The notes: generated by a model not told the origin, from the sequence alone. 64,000 bases of DNA from Solibacter sp039934035 (GCA_039934035.1 JBDTMZ010000086.1:16960-80959), one strand, 5' to 3'. Counted from the first letter of the stretch, positions 27,408 through 36,219 are shown. Program-made: numbers and translations.

Positions 27408-28085
27408 TTGAGAAAAGATATTACCGTAGCCGCCGAAGTGCGTACTTCGCGCGGTAAGAATGAAGCGCGCCGCACCCGCGTCGCCGGCAACATCCCGGCC
27501 GTCGTGTACGGGGCCTTCCAGGATCCCGTCAGCGTGACGGTCAACCCCAAAGAACTTAGCAAGATCATCCGTTCCGGCACAGGGTTGAACACAATCTTCA
27601 ACCTCGCCGTTGCCGGCGGCGAAAACACTCCCGTCATGGTAGTGGATCGCCAGGTGGACCCCATCAGGGGACACCTGCTGCATGCCGATCTGAAGCGCAT
27701 CGATCTTACCAAGCGCATTCGCGTCACCGTCCCGGTGGTCGTTTCCGGCGAACCGGTCGGCGTCAAGGTGCAGGGCGGACTGCTGGAAATCATCTCCCGC
27801 TCCGTGGAAATCGAGTGCCTGCCGGACGAGATCCCGGACGTCTTCACCATCAATGTCGCCGAACTCATGATCGGCCAGAGCAAGCGCGCCAGCGATGCCG
27901 GCGTCACCGGTTCGATGAAACTGGTCAGCGATCCGCAGACCGTGATTGCGCACATCGTCGCCCTGCGCGCCGAAGAAGTCGCCGCCACGCCGGACGCCGT
28001 TGCCGTCCCCGAGCCCGAAGTGGCCGCCAAGAAGGGCAAGAAGGACGAAGAGCCCGCCGCCGAAGAGAAGGGCAAGAAGAAGTAA
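27408..28085 (+). CDS. rplY: 50S ribosomal protein L25/general stress protein Ctc
   Basis: A 225-residue L25 of the long Ctc type: the N-terminal 5S rRNA-binding domain (RTRVAGNIPAVVYGAFQDPV) followed by the TL5-type C-terminal domain (SVEIECLPDEIPDVFTINVA) and a Lys/Glu/Pro-rich tail (KKGKKDEEPAAEEKGKKK). The start is TTG at 27408 with GAGGAG 8 bases upstream. It is directly followed by pth, the usual rplY-pth pair. Confidence 0.95.
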   Translation: MRKDITVAAEVRTSRGKNEARRTRVAGNIPAVVYGAFQDPVSVTVNPKELSKIIRSGTGLNTIFNLAVAGGENTPVMVVDRQVDPIRGHLLHADLKRIDLTKRIRVTVPVVVSGEPVGVKVQGGLLEIISRSVEIECLPDEIPDVFTINVAELMIGQSKRASDAGVTGSMKLVSDPQTVIAHIVALRAEEVAATPDAVAVPEPEVAAKKGKKDEEPAAEEKGKKK

Positions 28086-28091
28086 GGCTCC

Positions 28092-28682
28092 ATGTTTCTG
28101 GTGGCCGGTCTGGGAAACCCCGGGGAGGAATACGCACTCACCCCGCACAACCTCGGGTTTCTCACCGTGGACCGCCTGGCGGAGCAGCATGGCATACGCG
28201 TCACCCGCAAGGATTCTCACGCGCTCGTCGGCGTGGGCGAAATCGAGGGGCGCGAAGTGATGCTGGCCAAGCCGCAAACGTTTATGAATCTCAGCGGCAC
28301 TTCGCTCGCGCCGCTGATGGAAAAGCATTCGATCGAACTGGGCCAACTGGTTGTTGCCTACGACGAGTTGGATCTGCCCTGGGCTACGTTACGAATTAAA
28401 CCCAAGGGATCGGCAGCGGGTCACAACGGAATGAAATCCGCCATCCGCAGCCTGAAGACCAGCGAGATTGCCAGGGTTCGTTTAGGGATTCATCCGGGCC
28501 ATCCGATTAAGGATGGCGCGGAATTTGTGCTGGCGCCGTTCAAGCGCTCGCAAATGAAGGAATTGGACGACTTCATCGGCTTAGCGGCCGATGCGGTTCG
28601 TTCGATAATCGCCGAAGGCGTCGAAAAGGCCATGACGAAATTTAATCGTCGCGCCCCAGGCTTAACTACAGAGGAAGCATGA
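28092..28682 (+). CDS. pth: Peptidyl-tRNA hydrolase
   Basis: A 196-residue Pth that frees tRNA from prematurely released peptidyl-tRNA. The catalytic region is at the N terminus (LVAGLGNPGEEYALTPHNLG) with the catalytic histidine in TPHN; the conserved KPQTFMNLSG, DELDLPWATLRIKPKGSAAG and HNGMKSAI segments follow. The stop overlaps the rpsF ATG (ATGA). Confidence 0.96.
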   Translation: MFLVAGLGNPGEEYALTPHNLGFLTVDRLAEQHGIRVTRKDSHALVGVGEIEGREVMLAKPQTFMNLSGTSLAPLMEKHSIELGQLVVAYDELDLPWATLRIKPKGSAAGHNGMKSAIRSLKTSEIARVRLGIHPGHPIKDGAEFVLAPFKRSQMKELDDFIGLAADAVRSIIAEGVEKAMTKFNRRAPGLTTEEA

Positions 28683-29140
28683 TACGGATTTACGAAGAGC
28701 TGTTCATTGTAAAACCGGATGCTCCGGACGAAGAAGTCGATGCGTTCGTAGAGACCCTACGCACGCAATTGACCGCCGCCGGGGCAACCGTAGACAAAAT
28801 TGACAAGTGGGGCAAGCGCAGGCTTGCTTACCGCGTTGAGAAATATCGCGAAGGCACTTATGTGCTCTTCCAGTTCTCGTCGGAACCCACCGTGGTGAGG
28901 GAATTCGAACGCCGTTTGCGCGTTTCCGACCTGGTTCTGAAGTTCCTCACGGTGCGTATCGACGAGACCCTGAAACGTTTGGACAAGCGTAAGAAGGAAC
29001 GGGACAAGCGGGCGGCCAAGCGCGCTCTCAATGCCCCGGCTTCGCCGGCTCCGGCGCAGCCTTCCCTGGCCCAACAAATGACCGAACCGCCGGTTGCGGT
29101 ACCGGGCGCGCCCCTTCCGGGCCTGCCGAAGGAGGCATAA
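28679..29140 (+). CDS. rpsF: 30S ribosomal protein S6
   Basis: A 153-residue S6 with the ferredoxin-like fold at residues 1-100 (YEELFIVKPDAPDEEVDAFV, KWGKRRLAYRVEKYREGTYV) and a longer than usual C-terminal tail rich in Ala, Pro and Lys. GAGGA precedes the ATG. S6 binds S18, whose gene follows 3 bases later. Confidence 0.96.
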   Translation: MIRIYEELFIVKPDAPDEEVDAFVETLRTQLTAAGATVDKIDKWGKRRLAYRVEKYREGTYVLFQFSSEPTVVREFERRLRVSDLVLKFLTVRIDETLKRLDKRKKERDKRAAKRALNAPASPAPAQPSLAQQMTEPPVAVPGAPLPGLPKEA

Positions 29141-29143
29141 GAC

Positions 29144-29443
29144 ATGGCTGAATCTAAAGGAAGACCAGGCAGCGCGTCGCAACGCCCCACCGGCGGCGAC
29201 AAGGCGGTTGCCACCCAAAAGAAGCAATACTTCCGGCGCAAGAAAGTCTGCCGGTTCTGCGTCGAGAAGATCGACGATATCAATTATAAGGACACCAAGA
29301 TGCTTCACGCCTTCGTGGCAGAGCGCGGCAAGATTGTGCCCCGCCGCATCTCCGGTGTCTGCGCCCCGCACCAGCGGCGCCTCACGGACGCGATCAAGAA
29401 GGCACGCAACATCGCGCTGCTGCCCTTCGCGGCCTCGTTCTAA
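29144..29443 (+). CDS. rpsR: 30S ribosomal protein S18
   Basis: A 99-residue S18 with a disordered N-terminal extension and the conserved core KKVCRFCVEKIDDINYKDTK and RISGVCAPHQRRLTDAIKKA. The CRFC and later cysteine suggest the zinc-type (C+) form. GGAGG lies upstream of the ATG. Order rpsF-rpsR-rplI is the common one. Confidence 0.97.
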   Translation: MAESKGRPGSASQRPTGGDKAVATQKKQYFRRKKVCRFCVEKIDDINYKDTKMLHAFVAERGKIVPRRISGVCAPHQRRLTDAIKKARNIALLPFAASF

Positions 29444-29455
29444 GCAGGAGGAAAT

Positions 29456-29902
29456 ATGGAAGTCATTCTTAGAGAAGACATCGATAAGTTGGGGGCCCGC
29501 GGCGAGGTAGTCAAAGTCGCTCCGGGTTACGCCCGCAATTTCCTGCTGCCCAAGCGCCTCGCTGTTGCCGCCACGGAGTCCAACAAGAAGATCGTCGAGC
29601 AGGAACGCCAGGCCCACCTCCGCAAGGAAGCCAAGGCCGTCGGCGAAGCCCAACAGCTCGCTCAGATCATGACGGGGACGACGGTCAGGATCACGCAGAA
29701 GGCCGGCGAAAACGATCAGTTGTTCGGCTCGGTGACCGTTAAGGATATCGCTGACGCGCTCACCGCCCAGAACTACAACATCGATCGCCGCAGAATTCAG
29801 CTGGAAGATCCCATCCGCCAGTTGGGTGAATACAAGGTGCCGGTGAAACTCCATCGTGACGTTACGGTGGAAGTCACCGTCATCGTCGCGAAAGAAGAAT
29901 AG
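29456..29902 (+). CDS. rplI: 50S ribosomal protein L9
   Basis: A 148-residue L9 with the N-terminal rRNA-binding domain (MEVILREDIDKLGARGEVVK and APGYARNFLLPKRLA), the long connecting helix and the C-terminal domain ending YKVPVKLHRDVTVEVTVIVA. AGGAGG precedes the ATG. It is the last gene before a strong terminator. Confidence 0.97.
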   Translation: MEVILREDIDKLGARGEVVKVAPGYARNFLLPKRLAVAATESNKKIVEQERQAHLRKEAKAVGEAQQLAQIMTGTTVRITQKAGENDQLFGSVTVKDIADALTAQNYNIDRRRIQLEDPIRQLGEYKVPVKLHRDVTVEVTVIVAKEE

Positions 29903-29933
29903 GCCAGGCCTACCAGCCGGTCTCTCTATTTCG

Positions 29934-29966
29934 AAAAGGCCTCCCGGCAGCGGGAGGCCTTTTTTG
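29934..29966 (+). terminator. Intrinsic terminator after rplI
   Basis: GGCCTCCCG (29938-29946), loop GCAG, and CGGGAGGCC (29951-29959) followed by TTTTTTG. Upstream AAAA extends the pairing. A textbook intrinsic terminator for the ribosomal operon. Confidence 0.93.
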
Positions 29967-30029
29967 TTGTCCCTGCTTCCGCCTCCAAGCCTGCGCCCGG
30001 TGCACTCGCCGCAGTCGCGCAGCGCTCGT

Positions 30030-30236
30030 CTAGACTGCATACGTGACCACGACATTGCCCCCGGGGAACGCGCGCTGGTCCGTCAGCCGCAACTTCCCAC
30101 CCGCGGTGAACACCGTGCGCCCGCCACCCAGTGCCTGCCCGGAGCCCTCCAGCAGCGCGCCATCGGTCAAGAAAGCGCCAGATGACCCAGTTACTCCCTG
30201 TAGTGTTTCTGCCCCCGTGCGGGTCTTAGTAACAGC
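30030..30236 (-). pseudogene. Possible remnant of a surface-protein C terminus
   Basis: On the minus strand an open frame ends at 30030 with LQGVTGSSGAFLTDGALLEG continuing to GGNVVVTYAV. It has a protein-like alternating pattern, but its upstream part runs into the NHL gene on the other strand and no credible start exists. It may be a decayed gene end or only a chance frame. Confidence 0.2.
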
Positions 30237-30238
30237 TA

Positions 30239-32785
30239 ATGACCCGCCTCGCGATCTTACTCCTGGCCGCCCTGCCACTTTCCGCCCAACTCAACGTCGA
30301 GACCATCGCCGGTGGCAAGCCGCGCACGGGCGTGCCCGCGCAAGACGTTTCCCTCTCCTTCATCACCGGCCTCGCCTGGGACTTCTCCGGCAACCTCGTC
30401 TTCTGCGACCGCTCCGCCAATCTCATCCGCCGCATCCGCCCCGACGGCATCCTCGAAACCCTTGCAGGCACCGGCACCACGGGCTTCTCCGGCGATGGCG
30501 GTCCCGCCCTCGACGCCACCCTCAACTCACCCGGCTCCCCTCGCTTCGATTCCCAGGGCAACCTCTACTTCGCCGACGCCTACAACTACCGCATCCGCCG
30601 CATCGATACCCGCGGCATCATCACCACCGTCGCCGGTGACGGCATCCGCTACACCGAAGGCATGGACCGCGACGGTCCCGCCTTCGAGCGCTCCCTCAGT
30701 CTGGTATCTGACCTCGCCGTCGATTCTCGCGGCAACGTCTATTTCGTCGACAACTACACCGTCATCCGCCGCGCCACCCCCGCCGGCCGCCTCGCAACGT
30801 TTGGCCCCGCCACCGGCCCTAACTACCTCGCCATCGATTCCGAAGACAACCTCTACGTCGCCGAAGGCGGCTCCTCTAACTACGCGGACATCGTCCGCTT
30901 CACCCCCGCAGGCGACCGCACCCTGTTCGCCGGCAACGGCCCCTTCACCAACACTCCCACGAACGATGACGGCCAGCCAGCCAACGGCCTATACATCTAC
31001 CGCATCACCGGACTCGCCGCCGCCGCTGGCAGGGTCTACTTCACTCAAGAGTCCGTGCCCGGCACGCGCAATGCCCCGGGCCCCCGCATCCGCTACGTGG
31101 ATTCCAGCGGCATCGTCCACACCCTTGCCACCGGCACCCCAACCGACACCCTTAGCACCTCTTCGATCGCCGCGGACCCCGCCGGCAACGTCGCCTTCCC
31201 GGATTCGCCGAACGGCGTTTTCGCCAGCCGCATCCGCCTGCTCACTCCTCAATCCAGCTTGCAGACCATCGCCGGCGGCGCGCCCAAACCCGCCCCGGCC
31301 GGCACGCCCGCGCGCGACGCCTGGTTCCTCTCTCCTACCGCCCTTGCCATCGATCGCGCCGGCGATCTGTTCATCGCCGAGAGCGGCGCCTGTCTCATCC
31401 GCAAGATCTCTCCCACCGGCGACCTCACCACCTTCGCGGGCACCGGCACCTGCGCCGAAGCGCGCGTCATGCAACCCGCCACCGGCCCCGATCTCCCCAT
31501 CCCCGCCCGCCTCGCCGCGGATTCCCGCGGCCGCCTCTACATGCTCGATACTCTCGGCAACTCCTACATCATCTCCGCCGACGGAAAACTCGCCCCTACC
31601 GGCTTTTACCCCGTCCTCGGCAACGCCCGCATTGCTATCGATTCCAAAGACCGCGTCTACCTCTTCAGCATCAGCCAGGGACTTCGCATTTCACCCGATG
31701 GAACCCAGCAAGTCATCGTCCAACAGTCCTCCCAGCCCGGCGTGCCTCCACAGGGTTTCGGCCCCACGTCAATCAGCGCGGCCGGCACGGACCCGTCCGG
31801 CAACGTCTATTTCACCGGCACCTACCTGGGCTCGCCAACCGACTACATCTTCCGCGTCAATGACGACGCCAGCTTCACCCAGGTCTACGGCAGCACCGCC
31901 GCCCCGCTCCACCTGCTCGGTGATCGCGCCCTCGCCATTGGCGCCAATGGCGACGCCTGGCTGGCCAACGGAGCGCTCTACGTGATCAACACCCGCGGCC
32001 AGCTCGGCATCGGTATCTCGGATGGAGGCGATGCCGGCGATGGCGGCCCCGCGCAGTTCGCCCGCTTCAACACCGAAGGCCTGGCCTTCGCCCCCAGCGG
32101 CGATCTCTACCTGCTCGATAACAACCGTGTCCGTAAAATCACCGGCGTCGCGCGCGCCAAGGCGCCCGTGATCTCCGCAGGGGGCATCGTCAATGCCTTC
32201 ACCTTCGCCGGCGGACCCATCGCCCCCGGTGAAGCCGTCTCCATCTTCGGCTCCGGCTTCGCCACCGGAGCGCTGCAAGTGGCCGCGCCCGTCAACAACC
32301 GCTATCCCTGGGGACTCGGCCGACTCAAGGTCTACTTCAACGGCTACCCCGGCGCGATCACGGCTGTTACTCCCACTCAGATCAATGTCTTCGTCCCTGG
32401 CTGGTTCACCGCGGGCGAGCCGGTCGCCGTGGTCGTCCAACTCGACGATGCAGCCTCCGCTCCCGTCACGGTACAGGTCGCCAAGGCCGCCCCAGGCCTC
32501 TTCCCCACCGTCACCCGCACCGGCAATATCCTCACGCTCTACGGCACCGGAGAAGGCGGCTCCACCCCGCAACTCCTCTGGGGGGATCTCACCATCTCCA
32601 CCCCATACCCCACGCCCAACGAACCCGTCACCGTCACCGCCAACGGCCAACCCGCTGAGATCCTTTACCTCGGAGCCGCGCCCTATCTGCCCACCGGCAT
32701 CTTCCAACTCAACGTACGCGTCCCCGCCGGCGCCACTACCCTGACCCTGACGATTGCCGGAGTCTCCACCACGCTGCTGCTGTAG
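30239..32785 (+). CDS. Secreted NHL-repeat protein with Solibacter-type C-terminal domain
   Basis: An 848-residue secreted protein. After the signal peptide (MTRLAILLLAALPLSA) come many NHL-like beta-propeller repeats, recognisable by repeated patterns such as IATVAGTG-like glycine turns, DSQGNLYFADAYNYRIRRID and DRAGDLFIAESGACLIRKIS. The last 210 residues, from about VISAGGIVNAFTFAGGPIAP to the end, match the uncharacterised Solibacter C-terminal domain (TIGR03437), including SIFGSGFATGALQVA, AVTPTQINVFVPGWF and GTGEGG. That domain is nearly restricted to this acidobacterial group and occurs on secreted proteins. The function is unknown; surface display or binding is plausible. Confidence 0.88.
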   Translation: MTRLAILLLAALPLSAQLNVETIAGGKPRTGVPAQDVSLSFITGLAWDFSGNLVFCDRSANLIRRIRPDGILETLAGTGTTGFSGDGGPALDATLNSPGSPRFDSQGNLYFADAYNYRIRRIDTRGIITTVAGDGIRYTEGMDRDGPAFERSLSLVSDLAVDSRGNVYFVDNYTVIRRATPAGRLATFGPATGPNYLAIDSEDNLYVAEGGSSNYADIVRFTPAGDRTLFAGNGPFTNTPTNDDGQPANGLYIYRITGLAAAAGRVYFTQESVPGTRNAPGPRIRYVDSSGIVHTLATGTPTDTLSTSSIAADPAGNVAFPDSPNGVFASRIRLLTPQSSLQTIAGGAPKPAPAGTPARDAWFLSPTALAIDRAGDLFIAESGACLIRKISPTGDLTTFAGTGTCAEARVMQPATGPDLPIPARLAADSRGRLYMLDTLGNSYIISADGKLAPTGFYPVLGNARIAIDSKDRVYLFSISQGLRISPDGTQQVIVQQSSQPGVPPQGFGPTSISAAGTDPSGNVYFTGTYLGSPTDYIFRVNDDASFTQVYGSTAAPLHLLGDRALAIGANGDAWLANGALYVINTRGQLGIGISDGGDAGDGGPAQFARFNTEGLAFAPSGDLYLLDNNRVRKITGVARAKAPVISAGGIVNAFTFAGGPIAPGEAVSIFGSGFATGALQVAAPVNNRYPWGLGRLKVYFNGYPGAITAVTPTQINVFVPGWFTAGEPVAVVVQLDDAASAPVTVQVAKAAPGLFPTVTRTGNILTLYGTGEGGSTPQLLWGDLTISTPYPTPNEPVTVTANGQPAEILYLGAAPYLPTGIFQLNVRVPAGATTLTLTIAGVSTTLLL

Positions 32786-32837
32786 CGTACGCCGCGCTTG
32801 GGGACCTCCTCCCGGCCACCTGGACGGGAAGCGAGCC

Positions 32838-32854
32838 GCAACCGTGACGGAGCG
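32838..32854. repeat. Dispersed repeat, variant GCAACCGTGACGGAGCG
   Basis: Two mismatches to GCGACCGTGAGGGAGCG at 34994-35010. It lies between the NHL gene and rpiB, whose ends converge. Confidence 0.6.
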
Positions 32855-32861
32855 ATTCTAA

Positions 32862-33314
32862 CTATCGCCCGAATTCGCTCTCGAACGCGGCCACCTTGCC
32901 GAGCCTCCGGCGGTGCCGTTCCGCACCGGAAAAGCGGGCGCCCACGTAGTCGCGTACCACTTCCACCGCAAGCTCCGGCCCGATGACGCGCGCGCCAAGG
33001 CAGAGCACATTCACATCATCGTCTTCCACGCACTGCCGCGCCGAAAAGCTGTCGTGGCAGGTGGCCGCGCGAATGCCTTTGAATTTGTTGGCCGCCACGC
33101 ACGCTCCCGCGCCGCTGCCGCAGATCAGGATGGCGCGCTCCGCCTCGCCATGCAGTACGGCCAGCGCCACGGCTTTCGCGTAATCCGGGTAGTCCACCGC
33201 GTCGGTAGTATTGGTTCCCAGATCGGTGACGTCGTGTCCCTCTTTACGCAATTGCTCCATCACGCGCGCCTTCAGCGCGACTCCCGCGTGATCGGATGCC
33301 AGCACCAGTTTCAT
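32862..33314 (-). CDS. rpiB: Ribose 5-phosphate isomerase B
   Basis: A 150-residue RpiB starting at MKLVLASDHAGVALKARVME (ATG at 33314). The active-site cysteine is in ILICGSGAGACVAANKFKGI, and HDSFSARQCVEDDDVNVLCL is the second signature. It interconverts ribose 5-phosphate and ribulose 5-phosphate in the pentose phosphate pathway. The open frame extends upstream, but that part overlaps the divergent gene. Confidence 0.95.
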   Translation of the reverse strand: MKLVLASDHAGVALKARVMEQLRKEGHDVTDLGTNTTDAVDYPDYAKAVALAVLHGEAERAILICGSGAGACVAANKFKGIRAATCHDSFSARQCVEDDDVNVLCLGARVIGPELAVEVVRDYVGARFSGAERHRRRLGKVAAFESEFGR

Positions 33315-33369
33315 AGCCCCAGAATACCGCCGTTGCGCCCGTGCTTCCGCCCATGGTACGAACTCAATA

Positions 33370-34974
33370 GTGCGCATTCTCTACCTCTTGATGGCGATCG
33401 CGGGCACGTCCGCCGCACAACCGGCGGCGATCGTGCAGAATCTCACCCATCGCAGCCAGGTGATGGGCGCGGCGCGGGCCTATCGCGTCTATCTGCCGCC
33501 GTCGTACGCCACGGCGAAAACGGTTCGCTACCCCGTGGTCTATTGGCTGCACGGCTACGAGGCGGAGAACCCGGAGCGGGATGCTGCGATTGCGGCGTAC
33601 GTGGCCAGGCATCCGCTGATTGTGGTGGATTCGGGTCCGGCGGACACCACCGGTCAGTATCCGCTCTATTTTCCGGAGTTGGTGGAACTTGCGGACAAGA
33701 CCCTGCGCACGATGGCAGATCGCACCCATCGCGGCGTCACAGGCTCCGGCGCCGGCGGCTACCTGGCGATCTGGCAGGCCGCGAAATCGCCCGACCTGGT
33801 GGGTAGCGCGTCAAGCCTTGGCGGGCCTACCGAAGCGCCAACCGGGCCCGACGAATTCGAAGTACAGGCCACCCTGACCGACTTGCAGGCGGCCCTGGAC
33901 GCAGTCCGCGTCAAGCAGGCCACTGCCGCGGCGCCGGTGGCGGAGATCCTCGATTTCCATCTCGACGCCTTCGCGCATCCCACGCCCAAGCCGGCGAGTT
34001 TCAGCCACTTTGACCCTTACCCGAATTTCGGCATTTGGAATTGGGAAGTGGTCTCGGACCGCCGCCGTCCGGCCTTCACCGTACTGGAAAATGTCTCCAG
34101 CGCCGGCTTCCGCTCCACAGTCCGCGAGTGGCTCCCGGGCGGAGCCGCCCTGCCGGACGTGACGCTCTCCGTTACGTCGCCGCCCCTCTACACGCCCGCC
34201 ACCGTCTACCCCGTCCTGTACATCCGCCTGCGCGACGGCAAGACCCGGCAGGCGCGCCTGAAACCGGACGCCCGCGGGCGCTTGAGTTTCGACCTCGATG
34301 GCGACGCCTACGAGGTGGGCGTCGGCGTCGCCGCCAGTGTGACGCTGGCCAGTTTCGAAATCGTGGGCGCGTCCTGGCCCTCCGCCGGCAAGCCCGTGCA
34401 GGCGAGGCTGAAATTCTGGAATAAGGGCGGCGCGCGTTCGCCCACGGCGCTCCTGAAATGGGAGAGTCCGGTGCCAGGCGTCATGTTCCAGACTGCTTCC
34501 GCCCGGCTCAGTAGCCTGGCTCCAGGAGAGAGCATCACCGTTCCCGTAACGTTTACCATCGATCGTCCGGCGATTGCCGGCGTGCGCATTGTGGCCAACG
34601 GCGAAGCCGTGGATTACGCCATCGACATTCCCGTCTACCCTGCCGCTGAGGAATTTGTCGATTGGCGGATCGCCGATGGCGTTACCCTGGCGCCCTACTC
34701 GCGTCCCCTGGGTGAAGGCAATCGCGACGGGCACGCCGCGCCGGGCGAGAGCTTCGCGCTGCTGTTTCCGGATGCCGGCGCGCTGCGCGCCGCCGAGCTC
34801 TTTACCAACGACCCGTGCGTGGACAACACCATCCGCATCAGCGACGGCGGTGCGCTGATCTCCGTGCCGGCCGTCCAGGCCAACTGCGAACCGGGTCACC
34901 GCATGCACCTCCTGGCGCGCGTGGGCCTGAAGTATTACGCCGTGGAAGTCCCGGTCTGGTATCGCAATCCCTAA
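33370..34974 (+). CDS. Secreted esterase-like protein with C-terminal beta domains
   Basis: A 534-residue protein from a GTG start with signal peptide (MRILYLLMAIAGTSAAQ). Residues 20-240 resemble the alpha/beta-hydrolase esterase D/putative esterase family: YRVYLPPSYATAKTVRYPVV, then WLHGYE, and a nucleophile-like serine S126 in GVTGSGAGGYLAIW. The usual elbow GxSxG is GSGAG shifted by one, so activity is uncertain. Residues 330-430 form an Ig-like domain (WNKGGARSPTALLKWESP), and a C-terminal domain follows. The substrate is unknown. It is divergent from rpiB. Confidence 0.72.
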   Translation: MRILYLLMAIAGTSAAQPAAIVQNLTHRSQVMGAARAYRVYLPPSYATAKTVRYPVVYWLHGYEAENPERDAAIAAYVARHPLIVVDSGPADTTGQYPLYFPELVELADKTLRTMADRTHRGVTGSGAGGYLAIWQAAKSPDLVGSASSLGGPTEAPTGPDEFEVQATLTDLQAALDAVRVKQATAAAPVAEILDFHLDAFAHPTPKPASFSHFDPYPNFGIWNWEVVSDRRRPAFTVLENVSSAGFRSTVREWLPGGAALPDVTLSVTSPPLYTPATVYPVLYIRLRDGKTRQARLKPDARGRLSFDLDGDAYEVGVGVAASVTLASFEIVGASWPSAGKPVQARLKFWNKGGARSPTALLKWESPVPGVMFQTASARLSSLAPGESITVPVTFTIDRPAIAGVRIVANGEAVDYAIDIPVYPAAEEFVDWRIADGVTLAPYSRPLGEGNRDGHAAPGESFALLFPDAGALRAAELFTNDPCVDNTIRISDGGALISVPAVQANCEPGHRMHLLARVGLKYYAVEVPVWYRNP

Positions 34975-34993
34975 CGCAGCGTCGCTCCGACAC

Positions 34994-35010
34994 GCGACCG
35001 TGAGGGAGCG
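34994..35010. repeat. Dispersed repeat GCGACCGTGAGGGAGCG
   Basis: A copy of the intergenic repeat also found in variant form at 32838, 39058 and 48693. Here TCGCTCC at 34982-34988 pairs with GGAGCGA at 35005-35011, so the copy forms the right arm of a hairpin. Confidence 0.7.
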
Positions 35011-35040
35011 ATCCTTGCCGCGGACTGCTGCGCCCAACTC

Positions 35041-35260
35041 CCGGCGGCCCCCGCAACTCGCGCCCCCGCTCCTCGCGCGCCCCGCTCCTCGCGCCTCGCT
35101 CCCCCCGTTGCCCTCGCGCCCCGCTCCTCGCACCCCCGCTCCTCCGCTCCTCCCGCCCCTCGCGCCCCGCAACTCGCGCCCGCTCCTCGCGCCCCGCAAC
35201 TCGCGCCCGCTCCTCCCGCTCTTCGCGCCCCGCAACTCGCGCCCCTCGCCCCCCGCTCAG
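35041..35260. repeat. C-rich degenerate tandem repeat
   Basis: About 220 bases made of variants of CGCGCCCCGCTCCT. It includes a perfect 27-base tandem duplication at 35161-35187 and 35188-35214 (beginning CGCGCCCCGCAACTCGCGCC) and a third partial copy from 35224. The plus strand is strongly biased to C over G. Both strands stay open in several frames, but the products are Ala/Arg/Gly or Pro/Arg/Leu low-complexity and are not taken as genes. Confidence 0.85.
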
Positions 35261-35489
35261 CTCTCAACTCAGGAGCTGCAGGCGTTGCTGGGGGCGATAT
35301 AGCCTAAGGGAGTAGTTTTCAAGCGCGGCGGTCGTGAAGACGGCCCGCTTCTTCTTCGCGGTTTTAGCAATGGCTTGGCTTTCTTGGGCTCCGATAAAAG
35401 GCAATTAGCGAAGCTTGGCGGCAGGCACCGTACGCCACCAACAACATCTACTGCGCGCGGGCGTTGCCTGGCCCGCCGCGAATGTGCCC

Positions 35490-36167
35490 TTAAAATTTCA
35501 CGTTCTTGACGAGAGGGCAGTTGAGAAGCGCCAAACAGCCTTGGAGGCCAGCGGCAGTCTTAACCCATTCGGCGGTGTCTTGACAGATCCAACCTATGCA
35601 GTTGGGCACCGTTTCGGGTGGTAGCGCCAATTCTGTGCGGCGAATTGGATGCAGCCCGGCGTACAGTTTCCCATTGCCGGCGAGGATGCGTTCATGGTGG
35701 GCTATGCGATTTCGCAGGCTCTTGATGTCATTCAGCAATGCATGCATTTTGTGCCGTGGCAGCTTCACATTTGGGAATGCTTTCCGTAAACAAGGCACCC
35801 ACAACGATTGTTCGTACCTTGCAGCCGCCAAGCCGGTCCAAAAGCCAAGGCTCAATTCAGCAATGACCTTTCCGACTGGGACGTAAACGGAGCCACAGTT
35901 CTGCTCGGCACGCTTGACCATGTCAAGTTGCGTTGATTCGAGGGGAGCTTTGTCATACCAATTCTCTTGACGAAAATATGCTTTCAACTGATCGTGCATC
36001 GCATTCCGCAGGACAATCTCGTATCCATGCAGAACACCGTAGAGAACCTGCGAAAGTTGGATGTTGACTTCGTAAAGTTTAAGGGCAATGTCGATGTCGC
36101 CTTTCGCGGCCAGGACGTAGCGACCTAACCTCTCACGCGAAAGCGTCTTCTGCAATTTTTCCGTCAA
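35490..36167 (-). CDS. Abi-like HEPN-domain protein
   Basis: A 225-residue Abi-like protein. The diagnostic part is SLRNRIAHHERIL, in which R152-x4-H157 is the catalytic motif of HEPN ribonucleases, preceded by the helical segment LYGVLHGYEIVLRNAMHDQL. Stand-alone proteins of this group (AbiD/AbiF-like) are linked to abortive phage infection. The TTG start at 36167 has AGGA 8 bases upstream. GC content and codon use look lower than in the neighbours, in line with transfer. No adjacent antitoxin of known type is seen; the 126-residue gene 317 bases upstream is the nearest same-strand gene. Confidence 0.8.
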   Translation of the reverse strand: MTEKLQKTLSRERLGRYVLAAKGDIDIALKLYEVNIQLSQVLYGVLHGYEIVLRNAMHDQLKAYFRQENWYDKAPLESTQLDMVKRAEQNCGSVYVPVGKVIAELSLGFWTGLAAARYEQSLWVPCLRKAFPNVKLPRHKMHALLNDIKSLRNRIAHHERILAGNGKLYAGLHPIRRTELALPPETVPNCIGWICQDTAEWVKTAAGLQGCLALLNCPLVKNVKF

Positions 36168-36219
36168 GACCCGCGTCCTATTCCAGTTTTAGTCGACTCC
36201 ACACCGGAGGATTAACGTA

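Larger units (their letters stand above)
34975..35489. other. 515-base intergenic region with a C-rich tandem repeat
   Basis: No supportable gene. It holds a copy of the dispersed repeat (34994-35010), the C-rich degenerate tandem block (35041-35260) and then about 230 ordinary bases. At 35334-35408 a 24-codon frame (VKTARFFFAVLAMAWLSWAP then IKGN) looks like a signal peptide cut short by a stop and might be the relic of a secreted protein. Confidence 0.6.

Noticed and set aside
30312..31985. 557-codon frame overlapping the NHL-repeat gene
   Set aside because: Product is a Pro/Ala/Ser/Arg-rich out-of-frame reading of the repeats in the real gene.
33811..35235. 474-codon minus-strand frame across the esterase-like gene and the C-rich block
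   Set aside because: Low-complexity Gly/Arg/Ala N terminus from the tandem repeat joined to an antisense reading of the esterase gene.
35030..35270. CRISPR array in the repeated C-rich block
   Set aside because: Units are contiguous and degenerate without unique spacers of constant length, and no cas genes are present.
35334..35408. 24-codon signal-peptide-like frame after the C-rich block
   Set aside because: It stops at once after the hydrophobic part; no continuation was found by a single frame change, so a pseudogene cannot be supported.
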